A stretch of 64,000 bases of DNA, taken from the NCBI GenBank assembly GCA_025935925.1, contig JAICUI010000001.1, forward strand, positions 1 to 64,000, read 5' to 3'. Below are positions 16,332-26,703 of this stretch, one piece after another. The notes under the pieces are model-generated. The model saw only the letters and a list, made by a program, of their open reading frames with translations. It was not told where the DNA came from and made no database searches. The stretch is from Chloroflexota bacterium (GTDB lineage Bacteria; Chloroflexota; Limnocylindria; Limnocylindrales; CSP1-4). Position 1 is the first letter of the stretch; every line of letters starts with the position of its first letter. Made by a program: the position numbers and the translations under genes.

Positions 16332-17351
16332 TCAGCGCAGGCCCATCCGGTGCCGGACCTCGTCCATCGTCGCCTGCGCCTTCGGCTTCAGGCGGTCGGC
16401 GCCGGCCTCGAGGATGCCGTCGATCTCGGCCGGGTTGGCCATCAGCTCGGCGTACCGCTCCCGCGCGGGGGCGTAGTGGTCGATGATCCGCTGCGCGAGC
16501 AGCTTCTTGGTGTCGACACAGCCCGTCCGCGCGGTCCGCTCGCCGTCCCAGATGTCCTCGTAGTCGTCGCCGAAGAACCGGTGCAGCTGGCAGACGTTGC
16601 ACACCTCCGGCCGGCCCGGATCGGTGCGCAGGATGCGCTTCGTGTCCGTCACCATCGACATGACCTGCTTCCGGATCACGTCCGGGTCGCCCAGGATGTC
16701 GATGGTGTTGCCGACCGACTTCGACATCTTCTTGACGCCGTCGGTCCCCAGGACGACGGGGGCCGGCGTGTACACCGCCTGCGGCTCGGGGAACGTGTCG
16801 CCGTAGCGGTTGTTGAAGGCGCGCACGATCTCGCGGCTCAGCTCGAGGTGCGCGGCCTGGTCCTTGCCGACCGGCACGAGGCTCGCCTTGTAGATGACGA
16901 TGTCGGCCGCCTGCAGGACCGGGTACGTCAGCAGGCCGTGGTTCACGTCGTCGGGCTGGGTGGCGATCTTGTCCTTGTAGGTCGGCGTGCGCTCCAGCCA
17001 GCTCACCGGCGTCACGGTCGAGAGCAGCCACATCAGCTCGGTGTGCTCGGGACGGTGGCTCTGGACGAACAGCGTGCAGCGCTCGGGATCCAGCCCCAGC
17101 GCGAGGAGGCCTGCGGCCATCTCTCGGGTCCGCGACCGGAGGACGTCCGCGTCGTGCGTGCTCGTGAGCGCGTGGTAGTCGACGATGCAGTAGATCGCCT
17201 CGTACTCGAACTGGAGCATGACGTAGTTGCGGATCGCGCCCAGGTCGTTGCCCAGGTGCACGAGGCCGGACGGCTGGATCCCGGAGAAGATCCGCGGGCG
17301 CGGCGCCGGCGCGGCGGTCGGGGACGGCGCGGGAGCGAGCTCGACGGTCAT
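16332..17351 (-). CDS. trpS: Tryptophan-tRNA ligase
   Basis: 339-aa class I aminoacyl-tRNA synthetase that charges tRNA-Trp. The HIGH-type motif is in GIQPSGLVHLGN (about residues 24-35), and the KMSKS loop is intact as VKKMSKSVGN. CIVDYHALT and VPVGKDQAAHLELSREI are TrpRS landmarks. The N-terminus has about 20 extra Pro/Ala residues. It starts at ATG 17351, eight bases from TACACT, with no obvious Shine-Dalgarno, and is divergent from homoserine dehydrogenase. No T-box or trp leader is visible. Confidence 0.95.
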   Translation of the reverse strand: MTVELAPAPSPTAAPAPRPRIFSGIQPSGLVHLGNDLGAIRNYVMLQFEYEAIYCIVDYHALTSTHDADVLRSRTREMAAGLLALGLDPERCTLFVQSHRPEHTELMWLLSTVTPVSWLERTPTYKDKIATQPDDVNHGLLTYPVLQAADIVIYKASLVPVGKDQAAHLELSREIVRAFNNRYGDTFPEPQAVYTPAPVVLGTDGVKKMSKSVGNTIDILGDPDVIRKQVMSMVTDTKRILRTDPGRPEVCNVCQLHRFFGDDYEDIWDGERTARTGCVDTKKLLAQRIIDHYAPARERYAELMANPAEIDGILEAGADRLKPKAQATMDEVRHRMGLR

Positions 17352-17359
17352 TGGCGGCG

Positions 17360-17365
17360 AGTGTA
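17360..17365 (-). promoter_or_regulatory. -10 element of trpS
   Basis: Minus-strand TACACT with an 8-base spacer before ATG 17351, consistent with a leaderless transcript. Confidence 0.5.
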
Positions 17366-17445
17366 CGGGACCGCCCTCACCCGGCGGCAGGCGAGTCGGG
17401 TGCCGGCGGCGGATCCTTCGCCGGCTGGGGCGCCGGACGGTTCGG

Positions 17446-17451
17446 TACCAT
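17446..17451 (+). promoter_or_regulatory. -10 element of the hom-thrC-thrB operon
   Basis: TACCAT here would start transcription about 25 bases before GTG 17484, leaving room for the GAGAGGC ribosome site. No threonine attenuator or riboswitch is seen in the short leader. Confidence 0.45.
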
Positions 17452-17483
17452 CCCGCCAGCCCCATTCCGTCACGAGAGGCGAC

Positions 17484-18605
17484 GTGTCCGTCCAGCCCCT
17501 GCGCATCGGCGTGATCGGCGCCGGCACCGTCGGCCGCGAGGTCGTCCGCGCGCTCCTCGACCGGTCGCCACGGCTCCAGCCCGCCGATGGCGCGCCGCTG
17601 GTGCTCGCGGGCGTCGCCGTCCGGAACGTCGAGCGCGCGATCGCCGCCGGCGTCCCCGAGGAGCTGCTCACGGACGCGCCGGCCCACCTCGTCGCTTCGG
17701 ACGAGATCGACGTCCTCGTAGAGCTGGCCGGTGGCGACGAGCCGGCCCGGACGCTCATCGCCGCGGCGCTCGGCACCGGCAAGGCCGTCGTGACCGCGAA
17801 CAAGCACGTCGTCGCGCATCACGGGGCGGAGCTCGAGCGGATCGCCCGCGAGGCCGAGTCGCCGCTCCGCTTCGAGGCCGCGGTGGCGGGCGGCGTCCCG
17901 GTCCTCGGGCCGCTGGCGCTCGACCTCGCCGCGAACCGGGTCGCGCGGGTGCGCGGCATCGTGAACGGGACGACGAACTACATGCTCACGGCGATGGCCC
18001 GCGAGGGCCGCGAGTACGCCGACGTCCTCGAGGATGCGCAGGCACGCGGCTACGCCGAGGCCGATCCGACGGCCGACGTCGAGGGCCTCGACGCCGTGAA
18101 CAAGCTGGTCATCCTCGCGCGGCTCGTGTTCGGGCACTGGCTCGCCCCGGAGGCGATCGGGAACCGTCCCGGCACCACGCGCGGCGAGGCCGGTTCGCCC
18201 GGCATCACGGGGGTGACCGCCGACGACGTCGCGGCCCTGGCCGCCGAGGGCCGGACGATCCGGCTGCTCGCGACCGCGCGCCTCGCCGAGGACGGCGCGA
18301 TCGAGGCGTCCGTCGTCCCGACGGCGCTTCCCGGCGGGTCGGCGTTCGGGCGCTGCGACGGCGTGCTGAACCGGATCGAGGTCGACGCGGCGCCCGTCGG
18401 TCGGGTCGCGTTCGAGGGCCCGGGCGCGGGCGGCGCGGCGACCTCCTCCGCCGTGCTCGGCGATCTGGTCGCGGTCGCGCGCGGGCAGGGATCGACGTGG
18501 GCAGGGCTGCCAGCCGCAACCGCGCGCTCGCGCATCGAGGTGCGGCCGGTCGCCGGCGAGTGCGTCGCGGCGCCGTCCGGCGCCTGCTACCCGGTGGGAG
18601 ACTGA
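17484..18605 (+). CDS. hom: Homoserine dehydrogenase without ACT domain
   Basis: 373-aa NAD(P)H-dependent enzyme reducing aspartate semialdehyde to homoserine. The Rossmann motif VIGAGTVGREV begins at about residue 11. VVTANKHVVAHHG, AAVAGGVPVLGPL, VNGTTNYMLTAM and YAEADPTADVEGLDAVNKL contain the substrate and catalytic lysine/aspartate region. The chain ends soon after the catalytic domain, so the C-terminal ACT regulatory domain found in many bacterial Hom proteins (about 430 aa) is missing. It is first in the threonine operon. Confidence 0.94.
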   Translation: MSVQPLRIGVIGAGTVGREVVRALLDRSPRLQPADGAPLVLAGVAVRNVERAIAAGVPEELLTDAPAHLVASDEIDVLVELAGGDEPARTLIAAALGTGKAVVTANKHVVAHHGAELERIAREAESPLRFEAAVAGGVPVLGPLALDLAANRVARVRGIVNGTTNYMLTAMAREGREYADVLEDAQARGYAEADPTADVEGLDAVNKLVILARLVFGHWLAPEAIGNRPGTTRGEAGSPGITGVTADDVAALAAEGRTIRLLATARLAEDGAIEASVVPTALPGGSAFGRCDGVLNRIEVDAAPVGRVAFEGPGAGGAATSSAVLGDLVAVARGQGSTWAGLPAATARSRIEVRPVAGECVAAPSGACYPVGD

Positions 18606-18610
18606 CCACG

Positions 18611-19690
18611 ATGTCCACGACCCTCGCGCCGCGCCCGTCGCTCGTCGATCGCTACCGCGACTTCCTGCCCGTCACCGACGCCACGCCGGTGGTATCGCTC
18701 GGCGAGGGCGGCACGCCGCTCGTGCCGGCTCGCCGGCTGGGTGCCGCGATCGGCGTCCCGAACCTGCACCTCAAGATCGAGGGCCAGAATCCGTCCGGCT
18801 CGTTCAAGGATCGGGGCATGGTCGTGGCGGTCGCGAAGGCGCTCGAGGACGGGGCGAGGAGCGTGATCTGCGCCTCGACCGGCAACACGTCGGCATCGGC
18901 CGCCGCGTACGCCGCCGCCGCGGGCCTCGAGTGCGTCGTCGTCCTGCCCGAGGGCAAGATCGCCGTCGGGAAGCTTCTGCAGGCGCTGGTCTTCGGTGCA
19001 CGGACGATCAGCGTGTCGGGCAACTTCGACGAGGCGCTGCGTATCGTGCGGGCGCTGTCCGAGCAGGACGACCACCCGATCACGCTCGTCAACTCCGTCA
19101 ACCCGTTCCGGCTCGAGGGCCAGAAGACGGCGGCCTTCGAGATCTGCGACGACCTCGGGCGGGCGCCCGACATCCTCGCGATCCCCGTCGGCAACGCGGG
19201 CAACATCAGCGCCTACTGGCGCGGGTTCCGCGAGTACCGCGACGCCGGCCGGGTCGATGCCACCCCGCGCATGTGGGGCTTCCAGGCGGCCGGCGCGGCG
19301 CCACTCGTGTCGGGCCGGCCCGTCGACCATCCGGAGACCATCGCGACCGCGATCCGGATCGGCAACCCCGCGTCGTGGGACCTCGCCGTCGAGGCCCGCG
19401 ACGCCTCCGGCGGGCGGATCTCGGCGGTCACCGACGAGCAGATCCTGTTCGCGCACCGCGAGCTGGCACGCCTCGAGGGCGTGTTCTGCGAGCCGTCGTC
19501 GGCGACGTCGGTGGCGGGCGTGGCCGCGGCCGCCGCGGCCGGCGAGGTGGACCGCGACGCGCTCGTGGTGTGCGTCCTGACCGGGAACGGCCTCAAGGAC
19601 CCGACGACGGCCGAGCGCGGCCTGTCGATCAACCCCGTGCAGGCGGAGCCCACGGTGCCGTCCGTCATGCAGGCGCTCGGCTGGTGGTGA
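18611..19690 (+). CDS. thrC: Threonine synthase
   Basis: 359-aa PLP enzyme converting O-phosphohomoserine to threonine. GEGGTPLVPARRLG opens the domain, and the PLP lysine is in NPSGSFKDRGM (about residue 63). CASTGNTSASAAAYAA and PVGNAGNISAYWRGF bind the cofactor phosphate. Length matches the short class of bacterial threonine synthases. It lies five bases after hom and just before thrB. Confidence 0.95.
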   Translation: MSTTLAPRPSLVDRYRDFLPVTDATPVVSLGEGGTPLVPARRLGAAIGVPNLHLKIEGQNPSGSFKDRGMVVAVAKALEDGARSVICASTGNTSASAAAYAAAAGLECVVVLPEGKIAVGKLLQALVFGARTISVSGNFDEALRIVRALSEQDDHPITLVNSVNPFRLEGQKTAAFEICDDLGRAPDILAIPVGNAGNISAYWRGFREYRDAGRVDATPRMWGFQAAGAAPLVSGRPVDHPETIATAIRIGNPASWDLAVEARDASGGRISAVTDEQILFAHRELARLEGVFCEPSSATSVAGVAAAAAAGEVDRDALVVCVLTGNGLKDPTTAERGLSINPVQAEPTVPSVMQALGWW

Positions 19691-19706
19691 GACGGGCGGC
19701 GACGGC

Positions 19707-20657
19707 GTGGTGACCTGGGCGGACCTGCCCGGGCGGTCGCTCGTCGTCGAGGTCCCGGCGTCGTCCGCGAACCTCGGCGCCGGGTACGACTGCCTCGGGC
19801 TCGCGCTGGAGCTCGTGAACCGGGTCACGGTGGAGGCGTGCGACGGGGACGGCTCGATCGACCTCGTCGTCACCGGCGAGGGAGCCGGCGACCTGCCGGC
19901 GAATCGCGAGAACCGGTTCGTCGCGGGCCTCGAGGCGGCGCTCGAGGCGGCGCTGGGGCCGCGCCCGGCATCGCTCGGCTGGCGGATCGTCATGGACAAC
20001 GAGATTCCGCTCTCGCGCGGCCTCGGCTCGTCGGCCGCGGCGACGGTCGGCGGCGTCGTGGCGGGCAATGCGATGGCGGGCGCGCACCTGCGCGACGACG
20101 CGCTGCTGCACCTCGCGACGACGATCGAGTCCCATCCGGACAACGCCGCGGCCGTGCTCCTCGGAGGGTTCGTCGTCTCGGCGCACCTCGGCGATCGCGT
20201 CGAGGCCGTGCGGTTCGATGCGCCCGAGGGCCTGCAGGCGGTCCTGTTCATCCCGGATCGGCGGCTGTCGACGGAGGCGATGCGTCGCGTCCTGCCGGCC
20301 GAGGTCCCGCACCGTGACGCCGTCGAGAACATGGGCCGCGTCGCCATCGGCGTGGCGGGCATCGCGTCCGGCCGGCTCGAGCTGCTCGCGGACCTCACCG
20401 TCGACCGGATCCACGAGCCCTACCGCTCGGTCGCGTACCCGGAGCTGCCACGGCTGACCGGTGCCGCTCGGGCCGCCGGTGCACTGGGCGCGTTCCTGTC
20501 GGGCGCGGGCTCGACGGTGCTCGCGTTCGTCGGCCCCGGCGGCGACCCCGCGCCGGTCGAGCGTTCGCTGGCCGAGGCGGCCGCGGCGCAGGGCCTCGAC
20601 GGCGTGACGCGCATCGTCCGGCCTCGCAACACCGGGCCGGTCGTCAGCCCGGGCTGA
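19707..20657 (+). CDS. thrB: Homoserine kinase
   Basis: 316-aa GHMP-family kinase that phosphorylates homoserine for threonine synthase. Motifs: VPASSANLGAGYDCLGLAL near the N-terminus, the ATP-binding loop PLSRGLGSSAAATVGG (about residues 96-111), SHPDNAAAVLLGG, and the C-terminal AFLSGAGSTVLAF. The start is GTG 19707 or the adjacent GTG 19710. Gene order hom-thrC-thrB completes aspartate semialdehyde to threonine. Confidence 0.95.
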   Translation: MVTWADLPGRSLVVEVPASSANLGAGYDCLGLALELVNRVTVEACDGDGSIDLVVTGEGAGDLPANRENRFVAGLEAALEAALGPRPASLGWRIVMDNEIPLSRGLGSSAAATVGGVVAGNAMAGAHLRDDALLHLATTIESHPDNAAAVLLGGFVVSAHLGDRVEAVRFDAPEGLQAVLFIPDRRLSTEAMRRVLPAEVPHRDAVENMGRVAIGVAGIASGRLELLADLTVDRIHEPYRSVAYPELPRLTGAARAAGALGAFLSGAGSTVLAFVGPGGDPAPVERSLAEAAAAQGLDGVTRIVRPRNTGPVVSPG

Positions 20658-20723
20658 CGCCGCCGATCTCGGCCGCCGCCCCGACCGCCGATCCGGGTGG
20701 TCGCGGCGCCCGGCCGATGGCGG

Positions 20724-20729
20724 TACGGT
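20724..20729 (+). promoter_or_regulatory. -10 element of the AraC-family regulator gene
   Basis: TACGGT followed by TTCGGAC and then GTG 20737; predicted to yield a leaderless mRNA. Confidence 0.5.
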
Positions 20730-20736
20730 TTCGGAC

Positions 20737-21225
20737 GTGAGCCGAGAGGTCGAGGACCTGAACCGCCGCCTCCTGCGGGCGCGTGACGCGATGGACCGCG
20801 CCTATGCGGAGCCGCTCGACGTCGCCTCGATCGCGGCCGTCGCGCACGTGTCGGAGGCCCACTTCATCCGCAGCTTCCGGGCCGCGTTCGGCGAGACGCC
20901 GCACCGCTACCTGCAGCGCCGGCGCGTCGAGCGCTCGATGTTCCTGCTGCGCGAGACGGATCGGAGCATCACGGACATCTGCTTCGACGTGGGCTTCATG
21001 AGCCTCGGCACGTTCAGCCGCACGTTCCGCGAGATCATCGGCGAGACGCCGTCGAGCTACCGGGACGGTCACGGCCCGATGGTCGCTCCGAACTGCATCC
21101 AGATGTGGGCGATGCGGCCGCGGTACGCCGTTGGCGAGGGGCCGACCGCGGCGATGCCGCCCGCAACGCCGGAAGCCCCGGAATCGAGCAGTTTTGGAGA
21201 AGCGACCGCCGCGGCGGCTCCCTAG
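20737..21225 (+). CDS. AraC-family transcriptional regulator (short)
   Basis: 162-aa DNA-binding protein. The two helix-turn-helix units of an AraC domain fill about residues 10-112: LDVASIAAVAHVSEAHFIRSFRAAFGETPHRYLQRRRVERS and SITDICFDVGFMSLGTFSRTFREIIGETPSSYR. There is no N-terminal sensing domain; a Pro/Ala-rich tail of about 45 residues follows. Immediately downstream are a VOC protein and a DUF1801 protein in the same direction, which it may control. A stand-alone AraC domain may respond to partner proteins or simply to its own level. Confidence 0.9.
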   Translation: MSREVEDLNRRLLRARDAMDRAYAEPLDVASIAAVAHVSEAHFIRSFRAAFGETPHRYLQRRRVERSMFLLRETDRSITDICFDVGFMSLGTFSRTFREIIGETPSSYRDGHGPMVAPNCIQMWAMRPRYAVGEGPTAAMPPATPEAPESSSFGEATAAAAP

Positions 21226-21265
21226 CCTGACCTCATCGACACCAGCCACGCACCGGAGACCGACG

Positions 21266-21694
21266 ATGATCACCAGGCTCAACGTCACCTCGATCTACGT
21301 CCTCGACAAGGACGAGGCGCTCGACTTCTACGTCAACAAGCTCGGCCTCGAGAAGGGCTCGGACTTCAGGCAGGGCGACTACCGCTGGCTGACGGTCCGG
21401 GTCCCGAACGAGCCCGGCATCGAGATCTCGCTCGAGCAGCCCGGCGCCCCGCTCCACGACGAGCAGACCGCCGAGCAGCTCCGCGAGCTGATCACCAAGG
21501 GCGCGCTCAGCGGCCTCGTGTTCCACACCGACGACATCCGGGGGCTCTACGAGCAGCTCCAGGAGCGCGGCGTGAGCGACTTCACGCAGGAGCCGATCGA
21601 CCACTTCTACGGGACCGACATGGGGCTGCGCGACCCGTTCGGCAACGCGATCCGGATCCTCGAGCGCAAGGCCGCGCCCGTCGCGTCCGCCTGA
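21266..21694 (+). CDS. VOC-fold (glyoxalase/bleomycin resistance-like) protein
   Basis: 142-aa protein with two beta-alpha-beta-beta-beta modules. It begins ITRLNVTSIYVLDKDEALDFYVNKLGLE and ends DMGLRDPFGNAIRILE with a metal-ligand-type glutamate at the end. Start ATG 21266 has GGAG nearby. TAGCCT at 21223-21228, overlapping the end of the AraC gene, could be its own -10. The AraC-VOC-DUF1801 order is a common small stress or resistance-type cluster. No substrate can be assigned. Confidence 0.85.
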   Translation: MITRLNVTSIYVLDKDEALDFYVNKLGLEKGSDFRQGDYRWLTVRVPNEPGIEISLEQPGAPLHDEQTAEQLRELITKGALSGLVFHTDDIRGLYEQLQERGVSDFTQEPIDHFYGTDMGLRDPFGNAIRILERKAAPVASA

Positions 21695-21724
21695 CCCGCG
21701 ACAGCACACGAAAGGAGGCCGACG

Positions 21725-22186
21725 ATGGCCGACACGAAGACCGCCGCGAAGAAGCCCGCCAAGAACGTCTGGACGGACGAGGAGCGAGCCGCGATGCAGG
21801 CCAGCGCGCACGAGCGGAAGTCGCGCGCGAAGCTCAGCCCCGAGGACGAGCGCTCGGCCGGCCTGCAGGACATCAAGGACAGCCTCGCCAAGCTGCCCGA
21901 CGACGATCGGGAGCTCGGCCAGCGGCTCCACGAGGTCATCACCGAAGCGGCGCCACAGCTGATGCCCCGGACGTACTACGGGATGCCCGCCTACGCGACG
22001 GGCGGCAAGACGGTCTGCTTCTTCAAGGCGAAGTCCAAGTTCAAGGAGCGCTACTCGACGCTCGGCTTCGAGTCCATCGCGGAGCTGGACGACGGGGACA
22101 TGTGGCCGGTCGCCTTCGCCGTCGCGGAGCTCACGCCCGCCGTCGAGGCGCGCATCGCCCAGCTCGTCAAGAAAGCGGCGGGCTGA
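21725..22186 (+). CDS. DUF1801/YdhG-like protein with lysine-rich N-terminus
   Basis: 153 aa. The Lys/Ala-rich start (ADTKTAAKKPAKNVWTDEE) is followed by a DUF1801-type core with AAPQLMPRTYYGMPAYATGGKTVCFFKAKSKFKERYSTLGF. Some relatives resemble frataxin-fold iron chaperones, but function is unproven. It has a strong AAAGGAGG ribosome site. Its TGA (22184-22186) is in the same reading frame as the UvrA-like gene that follows. Confidence 0.75.
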   Translation: MADTKTAAKKPAKNVWTDEERAAMQASAHERKSRAKLSPEDERSAGLQDIKDSLAKLPDDDRELGQRLHEVITEAAPQLMPRTYYGMPAYATGGKTVCFFKAKSKFKERYSTLGFESIAELDDGDMWPVAFAVAELTPAVEARIAQLVKKAAG

Positions 22187-22189
22187 CCG

Positions 22190-24543
<2,354 letters not shown>

Positions 24544-24547
<4 letters not shown>

Positions 24548-25260
24548 CCCGGGAGCCTCGCCTCCGGGGCCTTCGTGCCGGCGGCGACGAACGTGTCGGG
24601 CTGGGGCGCGTCCTGGACCATGCGGACCGGGATGACGCCGCCCCAGGCGGGCCACGCCTCGTCGTCGTCGTCGTGGTTGATGTCCGCGCGGACCTTCGCC
24701 GACGCCTCCGTGAGGTCCATCCACAGCACGGACGTCGCCTTGCGCTCCTTGGGCGACATCGGCCGGAGCTCCGGCCAGCGACCCGGATAGAGGTGCTCGA
24801 CGAACGCCTCGAGGGCCCGTTCGGCCTCCGCGGGATCGGTCACGAGGTGGGCCGTCCCCAGCGCCATCACCGACCGGAAGTTCACGGAGTGGTTGAACCC
24901 GGACCTCGCGAGCACGAGCCCGTCGAGCAGCGTGACGGTGACGCACACCGGGACGCCGTCCGTGCTTCGGAGCATCCGGCTCGCCGACGAGCCGTGCCAG
25001 TACAGCCGGTCGCCCTGGCGCCAGACCGCGGTCGGCGTGGCGTACGGCTGGCCGTCCTGGACCCACGCGACGTGGCCGACGATCGCGGCGTCGAGGATCG
25101 CGTCGATCGTCTCGCGGTCGTACCGGCCGCGCTTGGGCAGGCGGCGGACGCGCGTTCGGTCCGACGGCGGGAGAACGAGGGGGACAGGCTCGGCGGGCTC
25201 GCCCGGCTCCGTGTCGGGGTCCGGGTACTCGGCGCGCCCGGCGGCCGGGGTCTGGCTCAC
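24544..25260 (-). CDS. PNPOx-fold protein (split-barrel flavin-binding)
   Basis: 238-aa protein. After a Pro/Glu-rich N-terminus the domain begins RRLPKRGRYDRETIDAILDAAIVGHVAWV, then GQPYATPTAVWRQGDRLYWHGSSASRMLR, a pattern of pyridoxamine-phosphate-oxidase-like FMN-binding proteins (often annotated Nim-like or DUF). GTG 25260 overlaps the upstream small ORF's stop. The two stop codons of this gene and the convergent UvrA-like gene share CTAG at 24544-24547, leaving no intergenic space. Activity is unknown. Confidence 0.82.
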
Positions 25261-25484
25261 TTGCGGTACAGGACCCAGAGCGTGACGCCGGTGGGCTGCG
25301 GCGCGTAGCCGTATGCCGGGGCCGCGGCGGGCGGCGTCGTCGCGACGGCGCCGATGTTGGCGATGCGCCAGCCCTCTGGGGCTCGGCGGGCGGCGTCGGC
25401 GGCGACCCAGTCCCAGAGCGGATCGCCAAGCGTGGTGTCGGCCGTGACCAGGAGCTGGTCGTCGCCGATGAGTCGCTCCTTCAT
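25257..25484 (-). CDS. Small conserved-looking hypothetical protein
   Basis: 75 aa from ATG 25484, which has a GAGGGGACC-type ribosome site. The sequence has GDPLWDWVAADAARRAPEGWRIANIGAV and ends LWVLYRK; it has no signal peptide or membrane helix. It is coupled by a four-base overlap to the PNPOx-fold gene. No family recognised. Confidence 0.6.
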   Translation of the reverse strand: MKERLIGDDQLLVTADTTLGDPLWDWVAADAARRAPEGWRIANIGAVATTPPAAAPAYGYAPQPTGVTLWVLYRK

Positions 25485-25614
25485 CCCAGGTCCCCTCGCT
25501 GCGAGGCGTGAACGCGGACAGGGTACGCGGCGCGAGGCGGGCGTGGACACGGAACGCCGCGCCCGGCGGATGCCCGGCGCGGCGGTTGGACCGTGGATCG
25601 AGCCCGGGCGACGG

Positions 25615-26055
25615 TCAGTCGCTGCCGCAGCTCGAGTTCACGTGGTCGATCGTGACGTCGAAGTCCCTGATCTGCAGGACCGCCTGGTAGTGGCACGTCT
25701 CGTCGAGGAAGCGCGACTTCGTGTTCGTCACCGTGTGGTACACCGCGACGCCGTCGTTGCCGAAGAAGAACCGGTCGTTGGTGAGCTCGGTGCTCTGCCC
25801 GAGGACGACGCCGCCGAGCGAGATCGTCGTGACGACCTTCTGGTGGACGATGACGGCGGAGCCCGGCTTCGAGTCGGTGAACTCGGCCTTGCCCGTGACG
25901 TCGAAGCAGTACGTGTACCAGGGGCTGTCGTCGAAGCACCACGCGTCGGACAGGTCCTGGGACGTGGGGGAGGCGGCGAGGGCCTGCGACCCGCCGGCGA
26001 CGGCGAGGGCGGCGACCGCAAGCACGGGGGCGAGGAGGCGGACGAGGCGATGCAT
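25615..26055 (-). CDS. Secreted hypothetical protein
   Basis: 146 aa. A clear Sec signal peptide is present: MHRLVRLLAPVLAVAALAVA then GGSQALAA, with cleavage expected near residue 28. The mature part is small, beta-rich in appearance and has four cysteines (WCFDD, YCFDV, TCHYQ, SSCGSD) that could form two disulfides. GGAG lies before ATG 26055. No family recognised. It follows the 49-aa secreted peptide gene by 39 bases, probably in one transcript. Confidence 0.75.
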   Translation of the reverse strand: MHRLVRLLAPVLAVAALAVAGGSQALAASPTSQDLSDAWCFDDSPWYTYCFDVTGKAEFTDSKPGSAVIVHQKVVTTISLGGVVLGQSTELTNDRFFFGNDGVAVYHTVTNTKSRFLDETCHYQAVLQIRDFDVTIDHVNSSCGSD

Positions 26056-26094
26056 GGGATTGGCGCTCCGTGGGTGGCCGCGGTCGGGCCGGGA

Positions 26095-26244
26095 TCAGTT
26101 CGAAGGAACGGGGATGGTCGTCGAGACGCCGCCCGGCTTCACCGGGCCGGCCTTGGGCGAGACGGCGAGCGCCGAACCGCTGAGGGCGACGACGAGGGCG
26201 ATGGCGGCGATGACGGGGGCCGCGATGCGGGCGATGCGCTTCAT
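26095..26244 (-). CDS. 49-aa secreted peptide (small ORF)
   Basis: Short gene with ATG 26244 and TGA ending at 26095. Translation gives a Lys/Arg start MKRIARIAAP, a hydrophobic core VIAAIALVVALSG and a likely cleavage site SALA, leaving a mature peptide of about 23 residues rich in Pro, Gly and Val. GGAG lies eight bases before the ATG but is part of a perfect 9-bp stem (26251-26304). It lies just upstream of the secreted 146-aa gene and shares a similar leader-peptide style. Function unknown. Confidence 0.68.
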   Translation of the reverse strand: MKRIARIAAPVIAAIALVVALSGSALAVSPKAGPVKPGGVSTTIPVPSN

Positions 26245-26250
26245 GTCGAT

Positions 26251-26304
26251 GACTCCGGGTTGGGCGGCTGGCGCGGCGCGGGGTTGTCGCCGCTGCCCGG
26301 AGTC
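26251..26304 (-). promoter_or_regulatory. Stem-loop masking the ribosome site of the 49-aa peptide
   Basis: GACTCCGGG (26251-26259) and CCCGGAGTC (26296-26304) are perfectly complementary, with a 36-base GC-rich loop. In the minus-strand transcript the 3' arm carries GGAG, seven to eight bases before the AUG, so the folded form would block translation initiation. This is the layout of RNA thermometers and other RBS-masking regulators. Nothing else is seen in the rest of 26305-26451. Confidence 0.6.
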
Positions 26305-26451
26305 TTGGCGGCGGCGCGGCGCGAGGACACGGACGCCCGTGGCCGGCTGCGGTCGTCGCTCGGCCGCGGCGGGATGGACGTTCGTCGATGGCGGTCGGGC
26401 CGCCGGCGCCTCACGCCGTCCTCGGTCGCCGGTGAGGTCGACGGCCGCGAG

Positions 26452-26703
26452 CTAACCCTCGGCCGAGCCGCCCTGCTCGTCGTCGGCTCGCCGGGTGCCG
26501 CCCTGGGCCGGCGGCGTCCAGGACCGGTCGGCGTACCGCAGCTGACGCTGGATCAGATCGTCGTCGAGTCGCCGGGCGTCCTCGCGGAGGAGCTCGCGAT
26601 CGCGGGCGTTCTCCTCGTCCTGGGCGGCGGCGGGATCGACCGGCGCGGGCGCCTGCTCCGGCGTCGACCCGTCGTTCCCGAAGAGCCGTTTGAGGAAGCT
26701 CAT
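26452..26703 (-). CDS. Small acidic hypothetical protein
   Basis: 83 aa, beginning MSFLKRLFGNDG (a possible amphipathic membrane-binding helix), then an acidic, helix-prone segment ARDRELLREDARRLDDDLIQRQLRYADRSW and a disordered tail. The ATG overlaps the stop of the dienelactone hydrolase gene (ATGA), so it is co-translated with it. No family recognised. Confidence 0.65.
   Translation of the reverse strand: MSFLKRLFGNDGSTPEQAPAPVDPAAAQDEENARDRELLREDARRLDDDLIQRQLRYADRSWTPPAQGGTRRADDEQGGSAEG

Noticed and set aside
17352-17483. T-box or attenuator for trpS or the threonine operon
   Set aside because: The leader space is only 132 bases shared by two divergent genes; trpS appears leaderless and no T-box core is present.
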